Source: Nakamurella silvestris
Lineage (GTDB): Bacteria > Actinomycetota > Actinomycetes > Mycobacteriales > Nakamurellaceae
Reading direction: 5' to 3'
Assembly (NCBI GenBank): GCA_003576535.1
Contig: QXCQ01000074.1
Location: 25,636-62,144, forward strand
DNA: 36,509 nucleotides
Part shown: piece by piece, positions 22,967 through 31,525 of the stretch
Numbering within the stretch: position 1 is the first letter of the stretch
How the letters are laid out: each line of letters opens with the position of its first letter
Program-made: the position numbers and the translations under genes
The notes under the pieces: generated by a model
The model's input: the letters and a program-made list of their open reading frames with translations, nothing else
Databases searched by the model: none
What the model was told of the DNA's origin: nothing

Positions 22967-24142
22967 ATGGTGCATATCGTGGTGGTCGGCGGCGGGATCG
23001 TCGGACTGGCAGTGGCCGAACGTCTCACCGCCCGCGGTGACCGGGTGACCCTGCTCGAGAAGGAATCCGGCTGGGCCAGACACCAGACCGGCCGCAACTC
23101 CGGCGTCATCCATTCCGGGCTCTACTACGTCCCCGGCAGCCTGAAGGCCACCCTGTGCCAGGCCGGGCGCGCCTCGATGGTCGCCTTCGCCGCCGAACAC
23201 GACATCCCGCACGAGATCTGCGGCAAGCTGGTGGTCGCCACCACCGAGGCCGAACGCGGACGCCTGGCCGGCCTGCAGGAACGCGCACTGGCCAACGGGG
23301 TCAAGGCCCAGCTGCTGGACGCGGCGGCCGCCCGCGAGATCGAACCGCACGTCAGCTGCCTGGCGGCGCTGCACGTCCCGGAGACCGGGATCATCGACTA
23401 CACGGCCGTCAGCGTGAAACTGGCCGAGCTGGCCCGCGCCGGCGGGGCGGACCTGCGGACCGACTGGCCGGTCGACGCGATCAGCACCCGCACCGACGGT
23501 GTCGTGGTCGCCTCCCGTGGCCGCGAGGTCCACGCCGACGCCCTGGTGAACTGCGCCGGCCTGCACAGCGACCGGATCGCCGCCCTGGCGGGCCTGGACC
23601 CCGAGGCGCGGATCGTGCCCTTCCGCGGTGAGTACTTCGAGCTGGGTCCGCAGGCCGAGCACCTGGTCAACGGGCTGATCTACCCGGTGCCAGATCCCCG
23701 GTTCCCCTTCCTCGGGGTGCATCTGACGAAGATGATCGGCGGCGGGATCCACGCCGGCCCCAACGCGGTGCTGGCGCTGGCCCGTCAGGGGTACCGCTGG
23801 CGGGATGTGAACCCACGCGACCTGGCGCAGACGCTGGCCTTCCCGGGCCTGTGGCGGCTGGCCAGGCACAACGTACCGGTGGCGGCCCAGGAGATCCGCC
23901 GTTCGCTGTCGCGGAAGAGGTTCGCCGACTCCCTGGCCCGGCTGGTGCCGGAGGTGACGAAGGCCGATCTGGTGCGCGCCCCGGCCGGTGTGCGGGCCCA
24001 GGCGATGCGTCGGGACGGCTCCCTGGTCGACGACTTCCTGATCCAGCGGGCACCCCGTCAGGTGCATGTGCTCAACGCCCCGTCCCCCGCGGCGACCAGT
24101 TCCCTGGAGATCGCGCGGCAGATCGTGGACGGCATCGGCTGA
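22967..24142 (+). CDS. lhgO: L-2-hydroxyglutarate oxidase
   Basis: A 391-residue FAD-dependent oxidase or dehydrogenase that converts L-2-hydroxyglutarate to 2-oxoglutarate, usually at the inner face of the membrane. The FAD-binding start is VVVGGGIVGLAVAERL (5-20), with LLEKESGWARHQTGRNSGVIHSGLYY (29-54) and PFRGEYFEL, IYPVPDPRFPFLGVHLT and RAPAGVRAQAMRRDGSLVDDF, all LhgO hallmarks. Length is as usual for the family. The ATG at 22967 lacks a strong ribosome binding site; a GTG follows immediately. It is alone on the plus strand between two minus-strand blocks and has no obvious link to sugar synthesis. Confidence 0.94.
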   Translation: MVHIVVVGGGIVGLAVAERLTARGDRVTLLEKESGWARHQTGRNSGVIHSGLYYVPGSLKATLCQAGRASMVAFAAEHDIPHEICGKLVVATTEAERGRLAGLQERALANGVKAQLLDAAAAREIEPHVSCLAALHVPETGIIDYTAVSVKLAELARAGGADLRTDWPVDAISTRTDGVVVASRGREVHADALVNCAGLHSDRIAALAGLDPEARIVPFRGEYFELGPQAEHLVNGLIYPVPDPRFPFLGVHLTKMIGGGIHAGPNAVLALARQGYRWRDVNPRDLAQTLAFPGLWRLARHNVPVAAQEIRRSLSRKRFADSLARLVPEVTKADLVRAPAGVRAQAMRRDGSLVDDFLIQRAPRQVHVLNAPSPAATSSLEIARQIVDGIG

Positions 24143-24156
24143 CCGGTACCCGACCG

Positions 24157-26091
24157 TCATCCCTCGTGGGACTCCCGGTCGATGACGGGGACCCATGGCG
24201 GGAGCAGTTGGAGGGTCTGGCGGGAGATCTCGCAGCTGGTCTGCAGGTACACCGTGATCTCGCGACCCGGTGAGTCCTCGATGTAGCGCACGACATTCGC
24301 CGGGGCCTCCGAACGCGGGCCGTCGACGGACAGGTAGAACTTCTGCCGCGCGGCGTCCCAGGAGGTGAAGAGGCCGCCGATCCACGAGGTGATCTGACCG
24401 GATTCCAGGTAGCTGCAGTAGGCCGTCGCGATGTAGTCCTTGTCCTGCGGCAGGCCGTACGGATAGGCCTGGAGCAGCCCGGCCATCACCCCGGCGTCGA
24501 TCGGACCGCGGGGCGCCTCCTTGGTGTAGGGCTTCCACAGGTCGTGGGTCAACGTCGTGAGGATGAGGGCGCAGGGTATGAGCACCACGGTCGCCACCAC
24601 CTTGCGCCAGTCGGTGAGGTACTCCGAGATCTTCGCCTCGGCTGCGACCCGGGCGATCCCCAGCCCCAGCATGATCACCCCGAGCGCGACCGGCAGGTAC
24701 AGGGTCTTGAAGAAGTAGTAGGACAGCTCCCCGGACTCGTCGAGCTGGAACCGGGCCACCCCCGCCGACAACGCCAGCGCGGTCAGGATCACGCCCACCA
24801 GGACCGGGAGCACGGGGGTCTGGCCGGGTTCGCGGCTGCGCAACAGGCGGCGGAACTCGAAGGCCAGCACCACGACCGCGACCACCGCGAGTGTCTTCCA
24901 CAGTCGCTCGTCGAACAGCCGCACCCCACCGGACATCGTCAGATGACCGGCTGTGTCCGGGGTGCTCCGATGGACCGGGTACCAGGCGGAGAAGGCCAGC
25001 AGGACCAGCGCCGGGGCCAGCCAGGTCCAGGTCCCCTTCGGTGCCGATCGGGGGCGACGGATCAGTGGCCAGGCGACCACCGCGGCGACGAAGATGGCGG
25101 GCGGGGCGAGCAGGAACCAGCTCCCGGCCACCGCGACCACCCCGACGCTGACGCCGAGCAGTCGCAGGGCACGGTTGGTGATGGCCGGGTCGGTGGCGAT
25201 CCAGACCGCGGCGATGGTGGCGTTCATGGCGAACATCTGGGTCTGGAAACCGAAGGTGGCCAGGTTGGCGTAGATCATCAGCAGCACCACGGCGGCGACG
25301 GCCAGACCGGCCAGGAACAGCGGGATGCCGACGGCCTTCGATCCCCCGCGCAGCAGCAGGCCGCGGACGGCGAGCAGGATGAAACCGACCGCCAGGGCCG
25401 GTTGGAAGGCGAACAGGAACCAGGAGGAGTTGACGGTCTGGGCCACGGTGGGCACCTGACCGATCCCATCGGCCAACCAGCCCGTGTAGGCCGTCAGGAA
25501 GGCGAATCCCTGCGGGTAGAACTCCATCCCGCCGAGCAGCCCGAAGATCCCGGTCTGGTACTGGTAGCCCTCCCCCTGTTGGATGACCCGGACCAGGTTC
25601 ATGTGGTTGGCGTTGTCCCCGCCGCGGGAGAGTTGCAGGATGAGCTGGTCGGTGGTCTGGCCGAGCCCCCATCGCACCGCGAGCCACGCGCTGCCCAGGA
25701 ACACGATCGCGATGGCCGCATCCCCGGCGGTGGCGCTGAGCCGCCAGTCGGCGAACCGGTAGGCCAGCGCGGCGGCGGCGCCGGTGAACACCGTGATGAA
25801 CAGCCCCGGCGGGAGGGCCAAGCCCGCGAACGAGAACAACGTGCCCATGACGAGGCCGTACCCGGTGTAGATCATTCCGGTGAGGACCAGCCGCCGCAGC
25901 CAACCGAGGGAGGAGGGCAGGGCGGCGAACATCAACCCGACACCGACCAGCAGGGCCGGCCAGGAGGTCCCCAACCAGGCCCAGGCGATGGTGAAGATCG
26001 CCAGCAGCGCGGGTACCGCGGCCCTGGCATCGATACGGCTTTTCAGCGGGGAACCCCCGGCGGTGGAAGGTCGAAGCGCAGAGCTGGGCAC
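24157..26091 (-). CDS. Large polytopic membrane protein, GT-C-like, paralogue A
   Basis: A 644-residue integral membrane protein with about 12-14 hydrophobic segments between residues 25 and 515 and an extracytoplasmic C-terminal part of some 125 residues. The first long loop holds GGDNANH (157-163) and FYPQGF (191-196). An acidic residue in the first loop and a YP motif are reminiscent of GT-C glycosyltransferases such as mycobacterial arabinosyltransferases (AftA), which use polyprenyl-phosphate sugars. The C-terminal part has SGQITSWIGGLFTSW, shared with the paralogue at 26281-28137, and single cysteines (YCS, TSCE) that could pair. I recognise no named family. The GTG start is uncertain (weak ribosome binding site). 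Polymer or glycolipid assembly is inferred from the neighbourhood. Confidence 0.75.
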   Translation of the reverse strand: MPSSALRPSTAGGSPLKSRIDARAAVPALLAIFTIAWAWLGTSWPALLVGVGLMFAALPSSLGWLRRLVLTGMIYTGYGLVMGTLFSFAGLALPPGLFITVFTGAAAALAYRFADWRLSATAGDAAIAIVFLGSAWLAVRWGLGQTTDQLILQLSRGGDNANHMNLVRVIQQGEGYQYQTGIFGLLGGMEFYPQGFAFLTAYTGWLADGIGQVPTVAQTVNSSWFLFAFQPALAVGFILLAVRGLLLRGGSKAVGIPLFLAGLAVAAVVLLMIYANLATFGFQTQMFAMNATIAAVWIATDPAITNRALRLLGVSVGVVAVAGSWFLLAPPAIFVAAVVAWPLIRRPRSAPKGTWTWLAPALVLLAFSAWYPVHRSTPDTAGHLTMSGGVRLFDERLWKTLAVVAVVVLAFEFRRLLRSREPGQTPVLPVLVGVILTALALSAGVARFQLDESGELSYYFFKTLYLPVALGVIMLGLGIARVAAEAKISEYLTDWRKVVATVVLIPCALILTTLTHDLWKPYTKEAPRGPIDAGVMAGLLQAYPYGLPQDKDYIATAYCSYLESGQITSWIGGLFTSWDAARQKFYLSVDGPRSEAPANVVRYIEDSPGREITVYLQTSCEISRQTLQLLPPWVPVIDRESHEG

Positions 26092-26280
26092 CCGGCCAAG
26101 ACTAGTGCCGGGCGCGAAAGGTTATTCGCCGTTTCGCCCAATTGTGACATTCGAAGTCCATGTGAGCGTCGAACAGGCAATTCACCACCCCGCAGATCTG
26201 TCGACACGCCCGGGTGGGCCTGGTATCAGCAGGTCAGAGCACCCTGTGCGGTGGTGGGGGCCGTTCGCCGAAATCCGCAC
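26092..26280 (-). promoter_or_regulatory. Gap between the two GT-C-like genes
   Basis: A 189-bp spacer, locally lower in GC than its neighbours. On the minus strand TAACCT (26119-26124) could be a -10 element 28 bp before the GTG at 26091, with TGTCACA about 18 nt upstream as a poor -35. No hairpin terminator of the type seen elsewhere is present after the upstream gene, so read-through is also possible. Confidence 0.3.
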
Positions 26281-28137
26281 TCAGCCGGGGTCCGAGACCA
26301 ATTTCATATTGTCGGGAATACCCGATATAAAATCCGCGTGTAGTGAGCAGTTGTTTCTGGTGTGCACGAGGATCTGTTTCCCGGGTGAGGCCAGGCCGTA
26401 GGCGAACAGGTCGGTGGGCCTTTCCACCCCCCGGTCGATCGCCAGGTAGAAGGTCTGACGCGGCAGGGTCCAGGAGGTGAACAGGCCGCCGATCCAGGAG
26501 GTCGTCTGCCCGGAGAGCCGGGCATCGCAGTACCCCGTTGCGACCACGTCCTGGGTCATCGGCAGCCCGTCGGGGTACTCGGCGAGCACCTGCGCGATCA
26601 CCGCCTCGTCCACCTGATGGGCGGGCTCGGTGAACACCGAACCCAGTTCGCTCGCCGCCACCGTCCCCAGGCCGAGCGCGGCCACCGCAACGAATCCCGT
26701 CACCAGCCGGCGGTCGCGCATCCCCAGCCGCCGTCCCGTCAGCAGGGCCGCACCGAGGCCGACGGGGATGACCGCCAACACGGCCTGCAGGTACAGGGTC
26801 TTGAAGAAGTAGTAGGAGAACTCCCCGGCCTGGACGAGCTGGAACAGCCCCACCCCCACGGACAGCACCACCGCGACCGCGAAGGCGACCGGCAGGGGCT
26901 CCACCCACCACCGGCGGTGACGCAGCCCGAAGACCACCACCCCGGCGATCAGCAGCAGGGCCGCACCGGTCAACGGGGAGAAGATGCGGACCCCACCGGG
27001 CATCACCAGCTGTCCGGTGGAATCGGCCGTCCCCCGCACGACCGGGTAACAGGACAGCACCGCCGCACCGCCCGCACCCACCCACAGCCACCACGGGACC
27101 TCCCGGGGCCGACGGATCAACGGCCAGGCCGTCAGCACGGCCACCGCGACGGCCGGAGGCGCGAGCAGGTACCAGCTGCTCGCCACGGCCACCACCGTGC
27201 CGCAGATGCCCAGCACCACCAGGGCACGCCGGGTCGTGGTGGCACCGTCGAGGGCCGGATCGGTCGCGAGCCAGACCGCCACCAGCACCATGTTCATCGC
27301 GAACATCTGGGTCTGGAAGCCGAAGGACCACAGGTGGACGTACAAGGTCAGCAGGACGACGACCGAGACCACCACCGCTGCGGTGGCGATGCGGCGGGCC
27401 GGTCGGATCTGCGTGCCGGCGGCACCGACCGGCGGCGTGATGCCCGAGAGCTGCCCCCGGATGATCAGCAGGATCACTACGACCCCGGCCACCGGCTGCA
27501 CGGCCAGGATCGCCCAGGAACTCCAGACCGTCCCGGCCACCGTCGGAGTGCCGGCCAGGCCGTCGAACATCCAACCGGTGTATCCCACCAGGAAGGCGAA
27601 TCCTTGCGGGTAGGACTCCATCCCGCCGAGCAGCCCGGGAACGGCCGTCCCGCCGGAGTACTGGTATCCCTGCCCCAGCTGGATCGCCCGGATCAGGTTG
27701 AGGTGGTTGGCGTTGTCCCCGCCGACCGACAGCTGACCGACGACGCCGGCGGTGTCCTCACCGATACCCCAGTGCAGGAACACCGCGCTCAGTACCAGGG
27801 CGCAGACCCCGATCACCACGTCCCCGGCGGCGACGGACAGCCGCCACGGATTTCTGGGCGCCCGCAGCACGGCGACGGCCCCGGCGATCAGGACGAACAC
27901 CACTGCGAAGAGCTGCGGGGACAGCCGCTGTCCGGTGATCGAGAACGCCGTGCCGACGACCAGCCCGTAACCGATGTAGGACAGGGTCGTCAGTGTCGCC
28001 CGGCGGATCCAGCCGTAACCGGCCGGGAAGCTCAGGAAGAGCAGCAGGGAGCCGACCACCAGGGCGGGCCAGCCCAGGTCGAGGAAGGTCAGCCCGGCAG
28101 CCGCGAGGGCCGACGCGCCGATGGCGGTAAGTAGCAC
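26281..28137 (-). CDS. Large polytopic membrane protein, GT-C-like, paralogue B
   Basis: A 618-residue paralogue of the protein at 24157-26091. It shares the loop motif GGDNANHLNLIRAIQ (139-153), GLLGGMESYPQGFAFLVGYTGW (168-189), FGFQTQMFAMN, GGVRIF, EFSYYFFKTLYLQ and the C-terminal SGQTTSWIGGLFTSW. Identity is patchy between these blocks, so the duplication is old. Hydrophobic segments start right at the N-terminus (LLTAIGASALAAAGL). GTG start at 28137. A long hairpin lies between it and the map gene upstream, so it probably has its own promoter in 28138-28213. Function unrecognised; see paralogue A for the glycosyltransferase argument. Confidence 0.78.
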   Translation of the reverse strand: MLLTAIGASALAAAGLTFLDLGWPALVVGSLLLFLSFPAGYGWIRRATLTTLSYIGYGLVVGTAFSITGQRLSPQLFAVVFVLIAGAVAVLRAPRNPWRLSVAAGDVVIGVCALVLSAVFLHWGIGEDTAGVVGQLSVGGDNANHLNLIRAIQLGQGYQYSGGTAVPGLLGGMESYPQGFAFLVGYTGWMFDGLAGTPTVAGTVWSSWAILAVQPVAGVVVILLIIRGQLSGITPPVGAAGTQIRPARRIATAAVVVSVVVLLTLYVHLWSFGFQTQMFAMNMVLVAVWLATDPALDGATTTRRALVVLGICGTVVAVASSWYLLAPPAVAVAVLTAWPLIRRPREVPWWLWVGAGGAAVLSCYPVVRGTADSTGQLVMPGGVRIFSPLTGAALLLIAGVVVFGLRHRRWWVEPLPVAFAVAVVLSVGVGLFQLVQAGEFSYYFFKTLYLQAVLAVIPVGLGAALLTGRRLGMRDRRLVTGFVAVAALGLGTVAASELGSVFTEPAHQVDEAVIAQVLAEYPDGLPMTQDVVATGYCDARLSGQTTSWIGGLFTSWTLPRQTFYLAIDRGVERPTDLFAYGLASPGKQILVHTRNNCSLHADFISGIPDNMKLVSDPG

Positions 28138-28213
28138 TTCGCCAAACTAGCCGCCGGGAGGCATCCGGTTCGCATCCGGACCCGTCTCGTGTTCGCGTCC
28201 GGCCCTGCATCCT

Positions 28214-28265
28214 GCGGTGGGATATGCGCAGATGTGAACGCACACAACTGCGCATATCCCACCGC
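28214..28265 (-). terminator. Long hairpin after map
   Basis: A perfect 18-bp inverted repeat (28214-28231 and 28248-28265), extendable by a G-U and two G-C pairs to 28211-28268, with an inner TGTG/CACA stem in the loop. It lies about 20 nt after the map stop and closes the secY-adk-map unit at the edge of the island. Confidence 0.8.
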
Positions 28266-28288
28266 GGGACGGCGTACTGGAGGAGTTT

Positions 28289-29122
28289 TCAGTCCAGCGA
28301 GACAGGGACGACGCCGTACGGGGCCAGGGCCGCGGCCCCGCCGTCCACGGCGGTCAGCACACAGATGCCCTCGTCCAGGATCGCCACCGAATGCTCGGTG
28401 TGCGCCGCGCGGGAGCCGTCGCGGGTGACGACGGTCCAGCCGTCGTCCAGTTCGTCGCTCAGACCGGTGCCCAGGGTCAGCATCGGCTCGATGGCCAGAG
28501 CCATCCCCGAGACCAGGCGCAGGCCCTTGTGCTGCCGTCCGTGGTTCGGGACGAACGGGTCCATGTGCATGGCCGAGCCGATGCCGTGGCCGCCGTAGCC
28601 GTCGACCTCGCCGTAGCGCCGGCCGTCCGCCCGGCCGCTCTTCTTGACACTGCCCTCGATGGCGGAGGTCACCTCGCCCAGCTTGCCGCCGGAGCGGATC
28701 GCGGCGATACCGGCCCACATGGAGTTCTCGGTGGCGGCGATCAGGTCCACCTCGGCCTGATCGGTGGGCTCACCGACGTGGACGGAGATCGCCGAATCGG
28801 CGTGCCAGCCGTCCAGGATGCAGCCGCAGTCGATCGAGATCAGATCGCCGGCCTTGAGGACCCGCTCACCGGGGATGCCGTGGACGATCTCCTCGTTGAC
28901 CGAGGCGCAGATCGTGCCGGTGAACCCGTGATAGCCCTTGAAGTTGCTGATGGCACCCGCGCCGGTGATCACGTCCGAGCCGATCTGGTCGAGCTCGGCG
29001 GTCGTCATGCCGGGGGTCACCGCCCGTCGCATCGCATCCAATGCGGACGCCAGGATCAGACCTGACGCCCGCATCGTCTGCAACTGCTCACGGGACTTGA
29101 TTTCCGGTCCGCTGCGCGCCAT
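28289..29122 (-). CDS. map: Type I methionine aminopeptidase
   Basis: Removes the initiator methionine from nascent proteins. The protein has 277 residues. The metal ligands are Asp98 and Asp109 (SIDCGCILDGWHAD), His179 (GYGGHGIG), Glu212 (AIEPML) and Glu243 (HTEHS), matching the E. coli five-ligand set; His81 in EEIVHGIPG is the substrate histidine. The frame continues upstream through adk, but the ATG at 29122 gives the family start, 2 bp after the adk stop. The secY-adk-map order is conserved across bacteria. It marks the right border of the 20-kb non-ribosomal island; in the ancestral order infA would follow. Confidence 0.97.
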   Translation of the reverse strand: MARSGPEIKSREQLQTMRASGLILASALDAMRRAVTPGMTTAELDQIGSDVITGAGAISNFKGYHGFTGTICASVNEEIVHGIPGERVLKAGDLISIDCGCILDGWHADSAISVHVGEPTDQAEVDLIAATENSMWAGIAAIRSGGKLGEVTSAIEGSVKKSGRADGRRYGEVDGYGGHGIGSAMHMDPFVPNHGRQHKGLRLVSGMALAIEPMLTLGTGLSDELDDGWTVVTRDGSRAAHTEHSVAILDEGICVLTAVDGGAAALAPYGVVPVSLD

Positions 29123-29124
29123 GA

Positions 29125-29682
29125 CTAGCTGGGGCTGTCCGCGGACAGGGCGGACAGGATCCGCTGCTGCACATCCTCGACCTGGCCGACGCCGTCGACG
29201 GTGACGATCTTGTCGCCGTAGTAGTCGATCAGCGGGGTGGTCTCGGTGTGGTAGATGTCCAGCCGCCGACGGATGGCCGCATCGGTGTCGTCGGCGCGGC
29301 CACGGGCCAACATCCGTCCGACGACGACGTCGTCCGGTGCGGTCAGCAGGATCACCGCGTCGAGCTCGATACCGCGCTCGGCGAACAGCTGGGACAACCA
29401 CTCCGACTGCGACAGGCTCCGCGGGAAGCCGTCGAGCAGGAAGCCACCCTCGGCGTCGGCCTCGGCGATCCGGGCCGCCACCATGTCGCTGGTGACCTCG
29501 TCCGGGACGAGGTCACCAGCATCCAGGTACTGCTGTACTCGTTTGCCCAACTCGGTGCCCCGGCTGACGTTGTCCCGGAAGAGATCTCCGGTGGACACGT
29601 GCGGGATACCGAGATTGCCGGCCAGGAGAGTTGCTTGGGTGCCCTTACCGGCGCCCTGTGGACCGACAATAAGCAAACGCAT
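29125..29682 (-). CDS. adk: Adenylate kinase, short form
   Basis: Catalyses ATP + AMP to 2 ADP. The protein has 185 residues; the P-loop GPQGAGKGT is at 7-15, the NMP-binding region VSTGDLFRDNVSRGTELG follows, and LLDGFPRSLSQSEWL is the adenylate kinase signature. At the LID position only the short GRADDTDAAIRRRL is present, so the LID is the short actinobacterial type without a zinc finger. Its ATG overlaps the secY stop (TGATG), so the two are translationally coupled. Confidence 0.97.
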   Translation of the reverse strand: MRLLIVGPQGAGKGTQATLLAGNLGIPHVSTGDLFRDNVSRGTELGKRVQQYLDAGDLVPDEVTSDMVAARIAEADAEGGFLLDGFPRSLSQSEWLSQLFAERGIELDAVILLTAPDDVVVGRMLARGRADDTDAAIRRRLDIYHTETTPLIDYYGDKIVTVDGVGQVEDVQQRILSALSADSPS

Positions 29683-31031
29683 CAGCGGAGGAACCCTTCG
29701 TAATTACGCTGCATCAGCTGCGTCTCGATCTGCTTCACCGTGTCCAACCCGACACCGACCATGATGAGCACCGCGGTGCCACCGAAGGGGAAGTTCTGGT
29801 TGTTGCCGGAACCGGTGAATTCGAGGAACAGGTTGGGCAGGATGGCGACGATACCGAGGTACAGCGAGCCCGGGAGCGTGATGCGGCTCAGGACGTACTG
29901 CAGGTACTCGGCGGTCGGACGACCCGGGCGGTAACCCGGGATGAATCCGCCGTACTTCTTCAGGTCGTCGGCCCGCTCGGTCGGGTTGAACGTGATCCCG
30001 ACGTAGAAGTAGGTGAAGAAGATGATCAGCGCGAAGTACAGGACGATGTGGACCCAGCTGGCCTGGTTCACGATGTACAGCGAGATGAACTGCTGCCAGC
30101 CACCGCTGGTGACCGTCCCGGTGTCCGGGTCCGTCGTGACACCCGTCAGCTGGACGAGCAGCGAGGGGATGTACAGCAACGAGGTCGCGAAGATGACGGG
30201 GATGACGCCGGCCTGGTTGACCTTCAGCGGCAGGTAGGTCGAGGTTCCGCCGTACATCTTGCGGCCGATCATCCGCTTCGCGTACTGGACCGGCAGACGA
30301 CGCTGGCCCTGCTCGACGAAGACGACCGTCGCGATGATGGCGATGGCGATGATGATGAACAGGGTGAAGATGACGCCACCCTGGTTGGTCAGGATGTTGG
30401 AGCCCTCGGCCGGGATGCGGGAGGCGATCGAGGTGAAGATCAGGATCGACATACCGTTACCGATGCCGCGGTCGGTGATCAGCTCACCCATCCACATGAT
30501 CGCGGCGGTGCCGGCGGTCATGGTCAGGACCATCACGATCAGGGCGAGTGCACCCTGGTCCGGGATGATCTGGTCGCGGATGTTCTCCGGGCAGCTGCCG
30601 AACATCGAGCCGTTGATCGCGAGGGCGATGAACGCGGTCGACTGCAGGATGCCGAGTGCGATGGTCAGGTACCGGGTGTACTGCGTCATCTTCGCCTGGC
30701 CGGCCTGGCCCTGCTTCTTCAGCTGCTCGAACCGCGGGATGACCACGGTGAGGAGCTGCGTGATGATGCTCGCGGTGATGTACGGCATGATGCCCAGCGC
30801 AAACACGCTCAGTTGCAGCAAGGCGCCGCCGGAGAACAAGTTCAGCAGGGTCAGCGCACTGTTCTGGCTGGCGTCGCCCGCCAGATCGATGCACTGATTG
30901 ATGGCACTGTAGGAGACCCCTGGCGACGGGATGGTCGCCCCCAAGCGATAAATCGCTACCATCGCGAGGACGAAAAGGATCTTCTTACGTAGGTCAGGCG
31001 TCTTTAACGCCGACACGAACGCGGTGAGCAA
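29682..31031 (-). CDS. secY: Protein translocase subunit SecY
   Basis: Core channel of the Sec translocon in the cytoplasmic membrane. The protein has 449 residues with ten membrane segments, from KKILFVLAMVAIYRLGATIPSPG to PFGGTAVLIMVGVGLDTVKQIETQLMQRNYEGFLR; the cytoplasmic loop motif NPTERADDLKKYGGFIPGYRPGRPT is intact. The start is most likely a TTG at 31031 (L-L-T-A-F-V-S-A), because GGAGGA lies 3-4 nt before it and the N-terminus then matches the family; an ATG 15 nt upstream (31046) would include the ribosome binding site within the gene, and the frame is open to 31214. It heads secY-adk-map and is cut off from rplO by 494 bp, unlike the common tight rplO-secY junction. Confidence 0.95.
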   Translation of the reverse strand: MLTAFVSALKTPDLRKKILFVLAMVAIYRLGATIPSPGVSYSAINQCIDLAGDASQNSALTLLNLFSGGALLQLSVFALGIMPYITASIITQLLTVVIPRFEQLKKQGQAGQAKMTQYTRYLTIALGILQSTAFIALAINGSMFGSCPENIRDQIIPDQGALALIVMVLTMTAGTAAIMWMGELITDRGIGNGMSILIFTSIASRIPAEGSNILTNQGGVIFTLFIIIAIAIIATVVFVEQGQRRLPVQYAKRMIGRKMYGGTSTYLPLKVNQAGVIPVIFATSLLYIPSLLVQLTGVTTDPDTGTVTSGGWQQFISLYIVNQASWVHIVLYFALIIFFTYFYVGITFNPTERADDLKKYGGFIPGYRPGRPTAEYLQYVLSRITLPGSLYLGIVAILPNLFLEFTGSGNNQNFPFGGTAVLIMVGVGLDTVKQIETQLMQRNYEGFLR

Positions 31032-31444
31032 TGATCCTCCTGGCATCACCGGATCCGCTTGACGGACCCGGCCGCCCCGAGACGTCCCCGAGGCGGTGAT
31101 CGTACGGACGGGCCTCAAGCGGCCACGTCCTTGTGCTGCTAATGACTTGTCTACTGGGTGTGAAGCTGGGATTCGAAACGCAGTCTGATGCACACGGTAT
31201 AGCGCACCCCGCAAACTTCACAGGCAGCTCATACCGGCAGCCCCGGGATGACACGGGGCAGCAAGTGCTGACTCTAACTCACGAGTCCTGGAACACACTC
31301 ATCGTATCCGCCGCCACGGTGCAATTCCGCATCGGTACGGGCCGGTAACCCCCCGGAGAGGCGTGCCCCCATCGGAGTCCGGTCTTTCACCCATGCAATT
31401 CACATCTTGAGTCACATCTTGACGTCTTCGGTCGAGATGGACGA
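31032..31444 (-). promoter_or_regulatory. Long non-coding secY leader
   Basis: No gene is visible. It should contain the secY-adk-map promoter; no confident -35/-10 pair was found. It includes a small stem near 31239-31258 (CCCCG against CGGGG) and an 11-bp direct repeat TCACATCTTGA (31400-31410 and 31412-31422) with a 12-bp period. Confidence 0.5.
31400..31422 (-). promoter_or_regulatory. Tandem 11-bp direct repeat
   Basis: Two exact copies of TCACATCTTGA one base apart, about 370 bp upstream of secY and 100 bp after rplO. The 12-bp period is close to one DNA turn, so two protein monomers could bind side by side. It may equally be a chance or slippage product. Confidence 0.35.
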
Positions 31445-31492
31445 ATCCCCCGGCACTCCCCCACCACGAAGGGTGAGGCAGTACCGGGGGAT
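31445..31492 (-). terminator. Hairpin after rplO
   Basis: ATCCCCCGG (31445-31453) pairs perfectly with CCGGGGGAT (31484-31492); the inner arms continue with 9 of 12 further positions paired, loop ACGAAG. It starts 33 nt after the rplO stop and probably ends the spc operon transcript. No T-run follows. Confidence 0.7.
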
Positions 31493-31525
31493 CAGTCGCA
31501 CATCTGGCAGTGCCGGGAAGATCGA

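Noticed and set aside
22880-25903. A 1007-residue minus-strand open frame spanning lhgO and the GT-C-like gene
   Set aside because: Antisense to lhgO and out of frame with the membrane protein; low-complexity Arg/Gly/Pro/Asp composition typical of GC-rich shadow frames.
24544-26343. A 599-residue plus-strand open frame opposite the GT-C-like gene
   Set aside because: Composition (Gln/Gly/His/Arg/Asp) is that of an antisense shadow of a hydrophobic membrane protein.
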